Assembly: GCA_902766805.1 (NCBI GenBank)
Contig: CACXFF010000088.1
Location: forward strand, 1-8,016
Length of the DNA: 8,016 nucleotides
DNA from: an uncultured Coriobacteriaceae bacterium
Lineage (GTDB): Bacteria; Actinomycetota; Coriobacteriia; Coriobacteriales; Atopobiaceae
Reading direction: 5' to 3'
In this document: positions 1 to 5,981 of the stretch, piece by piece
Position numbering within the stretch: position 1 is the stretch's first letter
Layout of the letters: every line of letters begins with the position of its first letter
Made by a program: the position numbers and the translations under genes
The notes under the pieces: generated by a model
Told to the model about the DNA's origin: nothing
The model's database searches: none
What the model saw: the letters and a program-made list of their open reading frames with translations, nothing else

Positions 1-645
1 ATCGAGCTCGCCCGCATCACCGGCTGCGCGCTGCACATCTGCCACATCTCCACGGCCAAGGGCCTCGAGATGGTCAAGGCCGCCAAGGCCGAGGGGCTGC
101 CCGTGACCTGCGAGGTCACGCCGCACCACCTGTTCCTGTGCGACGAGGACATTACCGACGAGTACAACACCAACCTCAAGATGAACCCGCCGCTGCGCAA
201 GGAGTCCGACGCCGCCGCGCTGCGTGCTGGCATCCTGGACGGCTCCATCGACTGTGTGGTCACCGACCATGCGCCGCACGCCGCCCACGAGAAGGACTGC
301 GAGTGGGAGATCGCCTACTTTGGCACCATCGGCCTGGAGACCTCGCTGCCGCTCATGCTCACGAACATGGTGAGCACGGGTCAGATGAGCTGGAGCCGCC
401 TGGTGGAGGTCATGGCCGTGAACCCGCGCGCCATCCTGCGCTGCGCGCCGGTGCGCATCGAGGCGGGCGGCAAGGCCGACCTCACGCTCATCGACCCGCA
501 CGCCCAGGTCGAGGTCACCAAGGACTACTTCGAGTCCAAGTCGAAGAACTCGGCTTTCCTGGGCGCCAAGCTCACCGGCGCTGCTACCGACGTCCTGCTC
601 GACGGTTGGCGCAGCCTGGCTGACGGCGTGGTCCAGAGCCGCTAA
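1..645 (+). CDS. pyrC: Dihydroorotase, C-terminal part (5' end outside window)
   Basis: PyrC is the zinc amidohydrolase that cyclises N-carbamoyl-L-aspartate to dihydroorotate, step three of de novo pyrimidine synthesis, in the cytosol. The frame is open from base 1, so only the last 214 residues are seen; the family is usually about 420-430 residues, so roughly half is missing to the left. Visible family motifs, in visible numbering: the zinc-ligand block HICHIST at residues 12-18, EVTPHHL at 38-44, the substrate-contact block MNPPLR at 61-66, the catalytic VTDHAPH at 87-93 with Asp89, and GTIGLETSLPL. The C-terminal amidohydrolase strand GGKADLTLID follows. No key residue in the visible half is missing. 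It is followed 117 bases later by pyrK on the same strand. The internal ATG at 70 is not a start, because conserved sequence lies before it. Identification is secure. Confidence 0.96.
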   Translation: MELARITGCALHICHISTAKGLEMVKAAKAEGLPVTCEVTPHHLFLCDEDITDEYNTNLKMNPPLRKESDAAALRAGILDGSIDCVVTDHAPHAAHEKDCEWEIAYFGTIGLETSLPLMLTNMVSTGQMSWSRLVEVMAVNPRAILRCAPVRIEAGGKADLTLIDPHAQVEVTKDYFESKSKNSAFLGAKLTGAATDVLLDGWRSLADGVVQSR

Positions 646-654
646 AAGACTGTG

Positions 655-748
655 TCTGGCGCGGGGCGCAGCCTCGGACCGCTGCCTGGGGCGCGGCACC
701 GGGGCGGCGCCCCCGCTTCGTATCGGGCCGCGCTCTGGCGCGGCGCCA
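655..748 (+). promoter_or_regulatory. Structured GC-rich spacer between pyrC and pyrK
   Basis: This gap holds several short inverted repeats. GGGGC at 701-705 pairs with GCCCC at 709-713 around a 3-base loop. TGGCG at 736-740 pairs with CGCCA at 744-748, also with a 3-base loop, and ends only 2 bases before the pyrK ribosome binding site. GGGGCGC occurs at 663-669 and 688-694, and either copy could pair with GCGCCCC at 707-713, so alternative folds exclude one another. TCTGGCGCGG is also repeated at 655 and 734. No run of T follows, so a classical terminator is not supported. A leader or processing structure is possible. At this GC content some of this pairing is expected by chance. Confidence 0.3.
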
Positions 749-750
749 AA

Positions 751-760
751 GAGGGGAGGG
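751..760 (+). promoter_or_regulatory. Ribosome binding site fixing the pyrK start
   Basis: The purine run GAGGGGAGGG ends 2 bases before the ATG at 763, with its AGGGG core about 7 bases away. It picks this ATG over the in-frame GTG at 652, which has no such site and would add 37 residues unlike the PyrK family. Confidence 0.75.
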
Positions 761-762
761 TC

Positions 763-1584
763 ATGCAAGACGACGTGCGTCCCGCGTTGCACGAGTTCGT
801 GGTCAAGGTCAATGAGCCCGTGGCGCAGGATACCTACCGCCTGCTGATCGAGGCGCCCGAGCTGGCCCGCACGATCGCGGCTGGTCAGTTCATGAACCTG
901 CAGGTACCGGGCGATGCGAGCCACATCCTGCGCATCCCGCTCTCGTTCTCGTGCGCCGACGCGGCTGCGGGCACGGTGGAGCTCGTCTATGCCGTCGTGG
1001 GGGAGGGCACCGCCCGCCTCGCGGCGATGGCTCCGGGCCAACGCTCCACGCTCACGGGCCCCTCGGGCACGGGTTGGCGCGTCCCCGAGCAGCCAGGGCG
1101 CGTGTTGCTCGTGGCCGGAGGCGTGGGCCTGCCGCCCGTGATCGCCGCCGCCCGAATGCTCGCTGCGGCGGGCGTGGGCTTCGACGCCGTGGTGGGGGCG
1201 CGCGACGCCGCCCACCTCTACGAGCGCGGCGTGGACGAGCTGCGAGGCATGGCGCCCGACCAGCTCTGCGACTGCGCACGGCGCGTGCTCGTGACGACCG
1301 ACGACGGCTCGGCGGGCATCCGGGGCTTCGTGACGCAGGCCGTGGAGCCGCTTTTGGCCGAGCGCACCTACGTGCAGCTGATGGCCTGCGGGCCGGCGCC
1401 GATGCTGCGGGGCGTGGCCGAGCTGGCGGATGCAGCGCAGTTGCCCTGCCAGGTGTCGCTCGAGCGGCTCATGGGCTGCGGCTTTGGCGCCTGCAGCTGC
1501 TGCAACGTGGAGCTGGCGGCCGGGGGCTATGCCCTGTGCTGCCAGGACGGTCCGGTCTTCGACGCGAAGGAGGTCGTGCTGTGA
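763..1584 (+). CDS. pyrK: Dihydroorotate dehydrogenase B, electron-transfer subunit
   Basis: PyrK is the FAD and [2Fe-2S] subunit that passes electrons from the PyrD flavin to NAD+ in the class 1B dihydroorotate dehydrogenase (PyrD2-PyrK2). The 273-residue length is slightly above the usual 250-265. In order: a ferredoxin-reductase-like FAD domain with LRIPLSFS at 56-63 (the family's RxxS flavin motif), the nucleotide-binding loop VAGGVGLPP at 117-125, and ACGPAPML at 208-215. The C-terminal iron-sulfur loop has Cys239, Cys244, Cys247 and Cys260 in the C-x4-C-x2-C-x12-C spacing of the family. Extra cysteines at 246 and 259 lie next to two of these ligands. The ATG at 763 is chosen because of the strong ribosome binding site before it and because family-like sequence starts there. 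The stop overlaps the pyrD start by 4 bases, which fits coupled 1:1 synthesis of the two subunits. Confidence 0.94.
   Translation: MQDDVRPALHEFVVKVNEPVAQDTYRLLIEAPELARTIAAGQFMNLQVPGDASHILRIPLSFSCADAAAGTVELVYAVVGEGTARLAAMAPGQRSTLTGPSGTGWRVPEQPGRVLLVAGGVGLPPVIAAARMLAAAGVGFDAVVGARDAAHLYERGVDELRGMAPDQLCDCARRVLVTTDDGSAGIRGFVTQAVEPLLAERTYVQLMACGPAPMLRGVAELADAAQLPCQVSLERLMGCGFGACSCCNVELAAGGYALCCQDGPVFDAKEVVL
1567..1573 (+). promoter_or_regulatory. Ribosome binding site for pyrD inside the pyrK end
   Basis: AAGGAGG lies in the last codons of pyrK, 7 bases before the GTG at 1581. That spacing favours the GTG at 1581 over the in-frame GTG at 1587 and ATG at 1593. Confidence 0.75.
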
Positions 1585-2504
1585 GCGTGAACATGGCCGT
1601 CGACCTGGGCGGCATCGCGATGCGCAACCCCGTGAACACCGCGAGCGGCACCTTTGGCAACGGCGTGCAGTTCGAGGGCTTCTACGACGTGGGCGCCACC
1701 TTGGGGGCGATCACCTGCAAGGGCGTGGCGGCGCAGCCCTGGGACGGCAACCCCGCCCCGCGCCTGGCCGAGCTGCCCAGCGCCATCATGAACTCGGTGG
1801 GCCTGCAGAATCCCGGCGTGGCCGGCTTCGTGGAGCGCTACGGCGCGTACCTGCAGGGGCTGCGCGAGCGCGGCTGTGCCGTCATCTGCCAGATCGCCGG
1901 GCACAGCCTGGAGGAGTACGCGCGCGCCACGGAGCTGTTCGAGGAGCTGGCGCCGTGGGCGAGCGGCTTCGAGGTCAACATCTCCTGCCCCAACATCGCT
2001 GCCGGCGGCGCGGCGATGGGGGCCACGCCCGCTGCTGCGGCCGAGGTCATGCGCACGGTGCGCCCGCTCACCAGCCGTCCGGTGCTCGTCAAGATGGCGC
2101 CGCATGACGTGGCCGAGATCGGTCGTGCCCTGCAGGCCGAGGGGGCCGACGCGCTTTCCCTCATCAACACGATCCCCGCGATGGCGCTCGACGTGCGCAC
2201 CCGCAGAAGCCGCCTGGCGCGGCCAACGGCGGGCCTTTCGGGCCCTGCCATCCACGCCATCGCCGTGCGCATGGTGTGGGAGTGCGCACAGGCCGTGGAC
2301 CTGCCCCTGTGCGGCATCGGCGGCATCGCCAGTTGGGAGGACGCCGCCGAGATGATCCTGGCCGGCGCCACCGCGGTGTCGGTGGGCACCGCCAACCTCA
2401 CCGACCCGCTCGCGGCAGCCCATGTGGCAGAGGGGCTCGAGCGCTGGGCCGCCGAGCAGGGGGTCGACAGCATCACCGAGCTCGTGGGAGCCGCAGAGCT
2501 CTGA
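1581..2504 (+). CDS. pyrD: Dihydroorotate dehydrogenase, class 1B catalytic subunit
   Basis: This subunit oxidises dihydroorotate to orotate on an FMN held in a TIM barrel and hands the electrons to PyrK. The protein is 307 residues, the normal length for class 1B (about 300-312). Family landmarks: ASGTFGNG at 21-28, the flavin-site CKGV with Lys48, NSVGLQNPG at 71-79, the catalytic-loop NISCPN at 133-138 with Cys136 as the class 1 base, VLVKMAP at 168-174, GLSGPAI at 218-224, and the phosphate-binding GIGGI at 245-249 with VGT at 268-270. A Cys rather than a Ser base, no N-terminal membrane helix and an adjacent pyrK all place it in class 1B and not the membrane class 2 common in aerobic actinobacteria. 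The GTG start is used because it has the best ribosome binding site; it overlaps the pyrK stop as GTGA. Confidence 0.95.
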   Translation: MSVNMAVDLGGIAMRNPVNTASGTFGNGVQFEGFYDVGATLGAITCKGVAAQPWDGNPAPRLAELPSAIMNSVGLQNPGVAGFVERYGAYLQGLRERGCAVICQIAGHSLEEYARATELFEELAPWASGFEVNISCPNIAAGGAAMGATPAAAAEVMRTVRPLTSRPVLVKMAPHDVAEIGRALQAEGADALSLINTIPAMALDVRTRRSRLARPTAGLSGPAIHAIAVRMVWECAQAVDLPLCGIGGIASWEDAAEMILAGATAVSVGTANLTDPLAAAHVAEGLERWAAEQGVDSITELVGAAEL

Positions 2505-2517
2505 GCCAGGTATCCGC

Positions 2518-2544
2518 TGCGGGCGCGCAGCAGGCGCGCCCGCA
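2518..2544 (+). promoter_or_regulatory. Strong 11-bp stem-loop upstream of pyrF
   Basis: TGCGGGCGCGC at 2518-2528 and GCGCGCCCGCA at 2534-2544 are perfect reverse complements around a 5-base loop AGCAG. The structure fills most of the 63-base gap between pyrD and pyrF and ends 7 bases before the pyrF ribosome binding site. No T-run follows; the next bases are CACAGACG. It is therefore not a standard intrinsic terminator. It could stabilise or process the mRNA 3' of pyrD, or be a weak attenuator. The pairing is seen directly; the role is inference. Confidence 0.6.
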
Positions 2545-2567
2545 CACAGACGAAAGGAGCCACAGAC

Positions 2568-3302
2568 ATGGCTGACTGGCAGACTTCCGACGCGCGTGAT
2601 CGCGTCATCGTAGCGCTCGACCTGGAGCACGACGCCGCTTTGGACCTCGCACGCAAGCTGCAGGGCCACGCGGGCTGGATGAAGGTGGGCATGACGCTGT
2701 TCTACGAGTGCGGCCCCGCGGTGGTCGCCGAGCTCAAGGAGCTGGGCTTCCGCATCTTCCTCGACCTCAAGTTCCACGACATCCCGCACCAGGTGCGTGG
2801 CGCCGCGCGTTCGGCCGCGCTCACAGGCGCCGACCTCATGAGCGTGCACTCCCTGGGAGCAGGCGCCATGCTGGCTGCCGCGCGCAAGGGCGCCGACGAG
2901 GCCGCGCAGCTGCGTGGCGCGCCGGTGAGCCTCGTGGGCATCACGGTGCTCACGAGCATGGATCAGGACGCGCTCGCGTCGATTGGCGTGGGCGACGAGG
3001 TGGCGGCCGAGGTCGACCGCCTCGCGAGCCTGGCCTACGGCAGCGGTGCCAACGGCGTGGTGTGCTCGCCGCAGGAGGCCGCCCGCCTGCGTGCCCTCCT
3101 GGGTCCCGACGCGCTCATCGTGACCCCGGGCGTGCGTCCGGCAGGCGCCGCGCTGGGCGACCAGAGCCGCGTGGCCACCCCGGGCGACGCGATGCGTGCG
3201 GGCGCCAGTCACGTGGTGGTCGGCCGTCCCATCACGGCCGCGGCTGACCCTGTGGCCGCCTGTGATGCCATCATTGATGAGATCGCCGAGGCCCTTTCCT
3301 AG
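2568..3302 (+). CDS. pyrF: Orotidine 5'-phosphate decarboxylase
   Basis: PyrF decarboxylates OMP to UMP, the last step of the pathway, as a cytosolic TIM-barrel dimer. The 244 residues match the usual 230-245 of the short bacterial (group 1) type. The catalytic tetrad is visible as the strand FLDLKFHD, with Asp66, Lys68 and Asp71; the fourth residue, Lys39, sits in WMKVGM. Phosphate-side motifs follow: TVLTS at 126-130, GVVCSPQE at 163-170, VTPGVRP at 185-191, DQSRVATP at 198-205, and VVVGRPI at 216-222 with the phosphate-binding Arg220. The ATG at 2568 has GAAAGGAG 8 bases upstream. It follows pyrD by 63 bases holding a strong hairpin. pyrE, often the next gene in such clusters, is absent here; the next gene is mihF after a 196-base gap, so the pyrimidine run ends here. 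Confidence 0.96.
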   Translation: MADWQTSDARDRVIVALDLEHDAALDLARKLQGHAGWMKVGMTLFYECGPAVVAELKELGFRIFLDLKFHDIPHQVRGAARSAALTGADLMSVHSLGAGAMLAAARKGADEAAQLRGAPVSLVGITVLTSMDQDALASIGVGDEVAAEVDRLASLAYGSGANGVVCSPQEAARLRALLGPDALIVTPGVRPAGAALGDQSRVATPGDAMRAGASHVVVGRPITAAADPVAACDAIIDEIAEALS

Positions 3303-3335
3303 GAGCACGAGGGTTGTGTCACGGCCCTTCCGCGG

Positions 3336-3365
3336 CCAAAAATGGGCATGTACGTGCATTTTTGG
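3336..3365. promoter_or_regulatory. 9-bp A/T-rich dyad between pyrF and mihF
   Basis: CCAAAAATG at 3336-3344 and CATTTTTGG at 3357-3365 are exact reverse complements around 12 bases. The centre contains a partly palindromic GCATGTACGTGC. The composition is much richer in A+T than the surrounding genes. It lies 34 bases after pyrF and about 20 bases before the candidate mihF -35 box. It could be a protein-binding operator, or a terminator whose T-run is inside the stem. The symmetry is seen directly; the function is inference. Confidence 0.5.
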
Positions 3366-3385
3366 AACATTCTCTGAGATTTTGC

Positions 3386-3414
3386 TTGCAAAGGGCGTGT
3401 CCCTTGGTGAGAAT
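3386..3414 (+). promoter_or_regulatory. Candidate promoter for the mihF-gmk-rpoZ-thiI operon
   Basis: TTGCAA (3386-3391) and GAGAAT (3409-3414) are 17 bases apart and each match the sigma-70 consensus at 4 of 6 positions. The region is the most A+T-rich in the window and precedes an operon with no other plausible promoter. The spacer contains a small palindrome, AAGGG (3391-3395) and CCCTT (3401-3405) around CGTGT, which could be an operator. Transcription would begin near 3421, giving a leader of about 78 bases. This is a sequence guess only. Confidence 0.35.
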
Positions 3415-3449
3415 GACTACTGCAAATCAATGCGGCACCTGCCGTACGT

Positions 3450-3463
3450 CGCCCTCGCGGGCG
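3450..3463 (+). promoter_or_regulatory. Small leader hairpin ahead of mihF
   Basis: CGCCC (3450-3454) and GGGCG (3459-3463) pair around a 4-base loop, TCGC, inside the presumed mihF 5' leader. Flanking GTAC at 3444-3447 and 3474-3477 could close a larger stem. It ends 25 bases before the ribosome binding site. It is short and could be chance. Confidence 0.3.
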
Positions 3464-3488
3464 CTTGATCCAAGTACCACCGATGTTT

Positions 3489-3493
3489 GGAGG
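3489..3493 (+). promoter_or_regulatory. Ribosome binding site fixing the mihF start
   Basis: GGAGG sits 5 bases before the ATG at 3499. An in-frame TTG at 3487 overlaps this site and so cannot be the start. Confidence 0.75.
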
Positions 3494-3498
3494 ATTTC

Positions 3499-3807
3499 AT
3501 GGCTCTTCCCCAGCTGTCCGACGACCAGCGCAAAGAGGCGCTCGCCAAGGCCGCTGCAGCTCGTCACGAGCGCGCTGTTCTGCGTGACAAGCTCAAGAAC
3601 GGCGAGGTCACCGTCGAGTCCATTCTCAACAGTGACGACCCCATCGCCGCCCGTATGCCCGTGCACTCGCTCATCGAGTCCCTTCCTGGCTACGGCAAGG
3701 CCAAGGCTGCCAAGATCATGGAGGACCTGGGCATCTCCTCTTCCCGTCGCGTGAAGGGCCTGGGCGCTCGTCAGCGTGACGCCCTGCTCGAGATCCTCTC
3801 GAAGTAG
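3499..3807 (+). CDS. mihF: Integration host factor, actinobacterial type (mIHF)
   Basis: mIHF is a small nucleoid-associated protein that binds and bends DNA; it is essential in mycobacteria and is unrelated in fold to enterobacterial IHF. The 102-residue product matches the family's usual 100-110. An N-terminal charged helix (about residues 8-33, QRKEALAKAAAARHERAVLR) leads to the helix-two-turn-helix core. That core has the hallmark LPGYGKAKAAKIMEDLGI at 62-79 and RRVKGLGARQRDALL at 83-97, where the Gly-rich turn and Arg/Lys residues contact DNA in this fold. Codon choice leans to CGT and GCT more than in the pyr genes, as in highly expressed genes. The gene heads a tight operon with gmk 5 bases downstream, an arrangement common in actinobacteria. 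The longest gap in the window lies upstream and probably carries its promoter. Confidence 0.93.
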   Translation: MALPQLSDDQRKEALAKAAAARHERAVLRDKLKNGEVTVESILNSDDPIAARMPVHSLIESLPGYGKAKAAKIMEDLGISSSRRVKGLGARQRDALLEILSK

Positions 3808-3812
3808 CCGGC

Positions 3813-4397
3813 ATGAGCTTGGAGGAAAAGACGTCCGTTCGTACCCCTAGGCTCTTCGTCGTGTCTGGACCGTCCGGTGTGGGCAAGGGCACGCTGGTCG
3901 AGCGTGTGCGTCAGCTGCGTTCCCACATCGGCGTCACGGTCTCCGCAACCACCCGTCCTCCTCGTGTAGGCGAGAAGGACGGTGTTTCTTATCATTTCCT
4001 CAGCGACGAGGAGTTCGAACGGCGCGTGGCGGCAGGCGAGTTCGTGGAATGGGCATGGGTGCACGCCCATCGCTACGGGACGCTGCTCTCCGAAGTCGAA
4101 GCGGTGCTGGGGCGCGGTGAGAGCGTCATCCTGGAGATTGACGTCCAGGGTGGCCTGAACGTGCGCAAGATTTACCCCGACGCGGTGCTCATCTTCGTGG
4201 ACGCGCCGTCCGAGGAAGAACTGGAGCGCCGCCTGAGGGGGAGGGGCACCGAGTCCGAGGAGTCCATCGCCCTGCGCCTGCAAAACGCTGCCGAAGAGCG
4301 CGAGCTTGCGCGCAGCTATGATGTGCACATGATCAACGACGTACTCGAGGTCGCAACCGACGAGTTGCTCGCGACCCTCGATACTTATGAGAGGTAG
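3813..4397 (+). CDS. gmk: Guanylate kinase
   Basis: Gmk phosphorylates GMP to GDP with ATP in the cytosol and is essential for guanine nucleotide supply. The 194 residues fit the family (about 180-210). Motifs: P-loop GPSGVGKGT at 19-27; GMP-binding SATTRPPR at 44-51 and GEKDGVSYHF at 53-62; Glu79 and RYGT at 87-90; LEIDVQGG at 107-114; the ATP lid RLRGRGTESEE at 140-150; and the C-terminal NDVLEVATDELL. All expected active-site positions are present, though HRYGT replaces the more usual NYYGT. No good ribosome binding site precedes the ATG. The gene starts 5 bases after the mihF stop, so coupling to mihF translation is likely. A GGAGG lies just after the start at 3821, but no usable in-frame start follows it before the P-loop, so 3813 is kept. 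Confidence 0.96.
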   Translation: MSLEEKTSVRTPRLFVVSGPSGVGKGTLVERVRQLRSHIGVTVSATTRPPRVGEKDGVSYHFLSDEEFERRVAAGEFVEWAWVHAHRYGTLLSEVEAVLGRGESVILEIDVQGGLNVRKIYPDAVLIFVDAPSEEELERRLRGRGTESEESIALRLQNAAEERELARSYDVHMINDVLEVATDELLATLDTYER

Positions 4398-4399
4398 AC

Positions 4400-4708
4400 A
4401 TGTCCGTTACCAGTCCTAGCATCGACACGCTGTTGGAGAAGGCCGAGCACAACCCCTTCCTGCTGTGCTCGATCGCGTCCAAGCGCGCGTGCGACATCAA
4501 CAACATGATTCGCGGCCAGCACCTGCGCGTCACGAGCATCGAAGAGGTCGACGACATCACGACCATCGTCTCGGGCAAGGACCCCGTGACGATCGCGATG
4601 AAGGAGATCTGCGACGACACGCTGGGCTTCGTCGAGGACGAGTTCGATGAGGCCATCAAGGTCGATCCGCTCAACAAGGTGAACCTCGACCTGGTCGAGC
4701 GTGCCTAA
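4400..4708 (+). CDS. rpoZ: DNA-directed RNA polymerase subunit omega
   Basis: Omega helps fold and stabilise the beta' subunit of RNA polymerase. The product has 102 residues, within the normal 70-110. The family core is visible as TLLEKAEHNPFLLCSIASKRACDIN at about 10-34, read as the conserved LLEK plus the AxKRAxxIN helix that contacts beta', followed by a second acidic helix around GKDPVTIAMKEICDD. The tail (about 80-102) is acidic and poorly conserved, as is usual. The ATG at 4400 has GAGAGG 5 bases upstream, inside the end of gmk, and the gmk stop is 2 bases before it. The gmk-rpoZ pair is widespread in bacteria, which strengthens the call. Confidence 0.93.
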   Translation: MSVTSPSIDTLLEKAEHNPFLLCSIASKRACDINNMIRGQHLRVTSIEEVDDITTIVSGKDPVTIAMKEICDDTLGFVEDEFDEAIKVDPLNKVNLDLVERA

Positions 4709-4711
4709 GCC

Positions 4712-5974
4712 ATGCCGACACGCGTTTGCCTGATCCACTACCACGAGATCGGGCTCAAAGGTAAGAACCGCATCACGTTCGAGCGCCGCCTGAGGGACAA
4801 CCTCGAGGTGGCGCTTGCGCCGTTTGGCGTCACCCACGTCGGTCGCATCTCGGGACACCTGCTCGCGACCTTCGCCGACGAGTCCCGCGTCGCGGACGCC
4901 GCTGGCGCCGCCGCGCGCGTGCCTGGCGTGGCGCGCGTGAGCCAGGCGCTGCGCTGCAACCAAGACGAGGCCGAGTACTGCGCCGCGGCCATCACCGCGC
5001 TGGGGGAGGTGCCGTCGTTCGAGACCTTCAAGGTCCACGCGCGCCGCTCCTCCACGAACTACCCGCTGCACACCTTGGACATGAACCGCCTGGTGGGCTC
5101 GGCCCTCTGCGAGGCGTTCCCCGACAAGAAGGTCCTCATGCACGGCCCGGACGTCACGGTGGTGGTGCTGGCCACGCAGGGCGACGTGTACGTGTACGCC
5201 TCGTCGCAGCGCGGCGTGGGCGGCCTGCCGGTGGGCAGCGCGGGCAAGGTCGTGTCGCTCTTCTCCTCGGGCATCGACTCGCCAGTGGCTACCTGGATGA
5301 TCGGGCGGCGCGGTGCGGTGTGCGTGCCCGTGCATTTCTCCGGCCGCCCGCAGACCTCCGATGCCAGCGAGTGGCTCGTGCAGGACATCGTGCGCGCGTT
5401 GGGCCCGGCGGGCATCATCGGGCGCCTCTATGTGTGTCCCATCGGCGACTTCCAGCGCCAGATCGCGCTCGCGGTCCCCAACAAGCTGCGCGTGGTCATG
5501 TATCGCCGCCTGATGTTCCGGGTGGCAGAGGGCGTGGCGCGCATCGAGGGTGCCAAGGCCCTGGTCACGGGCGAGAGCCTGGGACAGGTCGCCTCGCAGA
5601 CGCTCGAGAACATCAACGCGGTGAACGAGGTCGTCTCGTTGCCTGTCTTCCGGCCGCTGATCGGCTCGGACAAGCAGGAGATCATCGAGCGCGCCCAGCA
5701 GATCGGGACCTTCGACCTATCCACGAGCGAGGCGCCTGACTGCTGCACGCTCTTCATGCCGCGCAAGCCCGAGACCCACGCGCGCATCGCAGAGGTGCAC
5801 GAGGCCGAGGCGCAGCTCGACATGGACGCCATGGTCGCCGAGGCGCTGTCCGTGCTGGAGTACGTGGACTTCGAGGGCTGCCCGAGCTACCACCGCCCAC
5901 ACGCGCTGCGGCGGGTCCAGAGCTCGTTGGCTCCCGCTGGTTGGCACGAGGACCTCATGCGTCCGCGCGGCTAG
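4712..5974 (+). CDS. thiI: tRNA 4-thiouridine synthetase ThiI, form without rhodanese domain
   Basis: ThiI adenylates uridine 8 of tRNA and transfers sulfur to give 4-thiouridine; in some bacteria it also feeds sulfur into thiamine thiazole synthesis. The 420 residues lack a rhodanese domain, like the Bacillus form. Order: N-terminal ferredoxin-like domain, beginning HYHEIGLKGKNR at 9-20; THUMP domain, roughly 60-165; and the PP-loop ATPase with SSGIDSP at 185-191 (Ser186 in place of the usual Gly), then ALVTGESLGQVASQT at 283-297. DCC at 343-345 contains the position of the E. coli disulfide-forming Cys344. The usual family end comes near residue 387; about 33 further residues, arginine-, proline- and histidine-rich, form an unusual tail. 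The start is 3 bases after rpoZ with no clear ribosome binding site, so translation is probably coupled. Without a rhodanese domain, sulfur probably comes directly from a cysteine desulfurase, not seen here. Confidence 0.94.
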   Translation: MPTRVCLIHYHEIGLKGKNRITFERRLRDNLEVALAPFGVTHVGRISGHLLATFADESRVADAAGAAARVPGVARVSQALRCNQDEAEYCAAAITALGEVPSFETFKVHARRSSTNYPLHTLDMNRLVGSALCEAFPDKKVLMHGPDVTVVVLATQGDVYVYASSQRGVGGLPVGSAGKVVSLFSSGIDSPVATWMIGRRGAVCVPVHFSGRPQTSDASEWLVQDIVRALGPAGIIGRLYVCPIGDFQRQIALAVPNKLRVVMYRRLMFRVAEGVARIEGAKALVTGESLGQVASQTLENINAVNEVVSLPVFRPLIGSDKQEIIERAQQIGTFDLSTSEAPDCCTLFMPRKPETHARIAEVHEAEAQLDMDAMVAEALSVLEYVDFEGCPSYHRPHALRRVQSSLAPAGWHEDLMRPRG

Positions 5975-5981
5975 CGCATCC

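Noticed and set aside
652..762. GTG at 652 as the pyrK start
   Set aside because: No ribosome binding site, and the 37 added residues do not look like PyrK. The ATG at 763 has a strong site.
951..1580. Upstream in-frame extension of pyrD to 951
   Set aside because: The translated stretch is Arg/Gly/Ala-rich shadow of pyrK; the ribosome binding site and family alignment place the start at 1581.
1527..3359. A 610-codon open frame on the - strand across pyrD and pyrF
   Set aside because: It is antisense to two secure genes, rich in His, Arg and Ala with no recognisable domain, and follows from third-position GC bias. It has no family motif.
3336..3365. Standard intrinsic terminator for the pyr operon
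   Set aside because: The stem is A/T-rich with its T-run inside the stem and a 12-base loop, not a GC stem followed by T. It is kept only as a dyad of unknown role.
3303..3498. A small gene in the pyrF-mihF gap
   Set aside because: Short open frames here (for example 3196-3468 and 3427-3666) overlap pyrF or mihF, lack ribosome binding sites and show no family signal.
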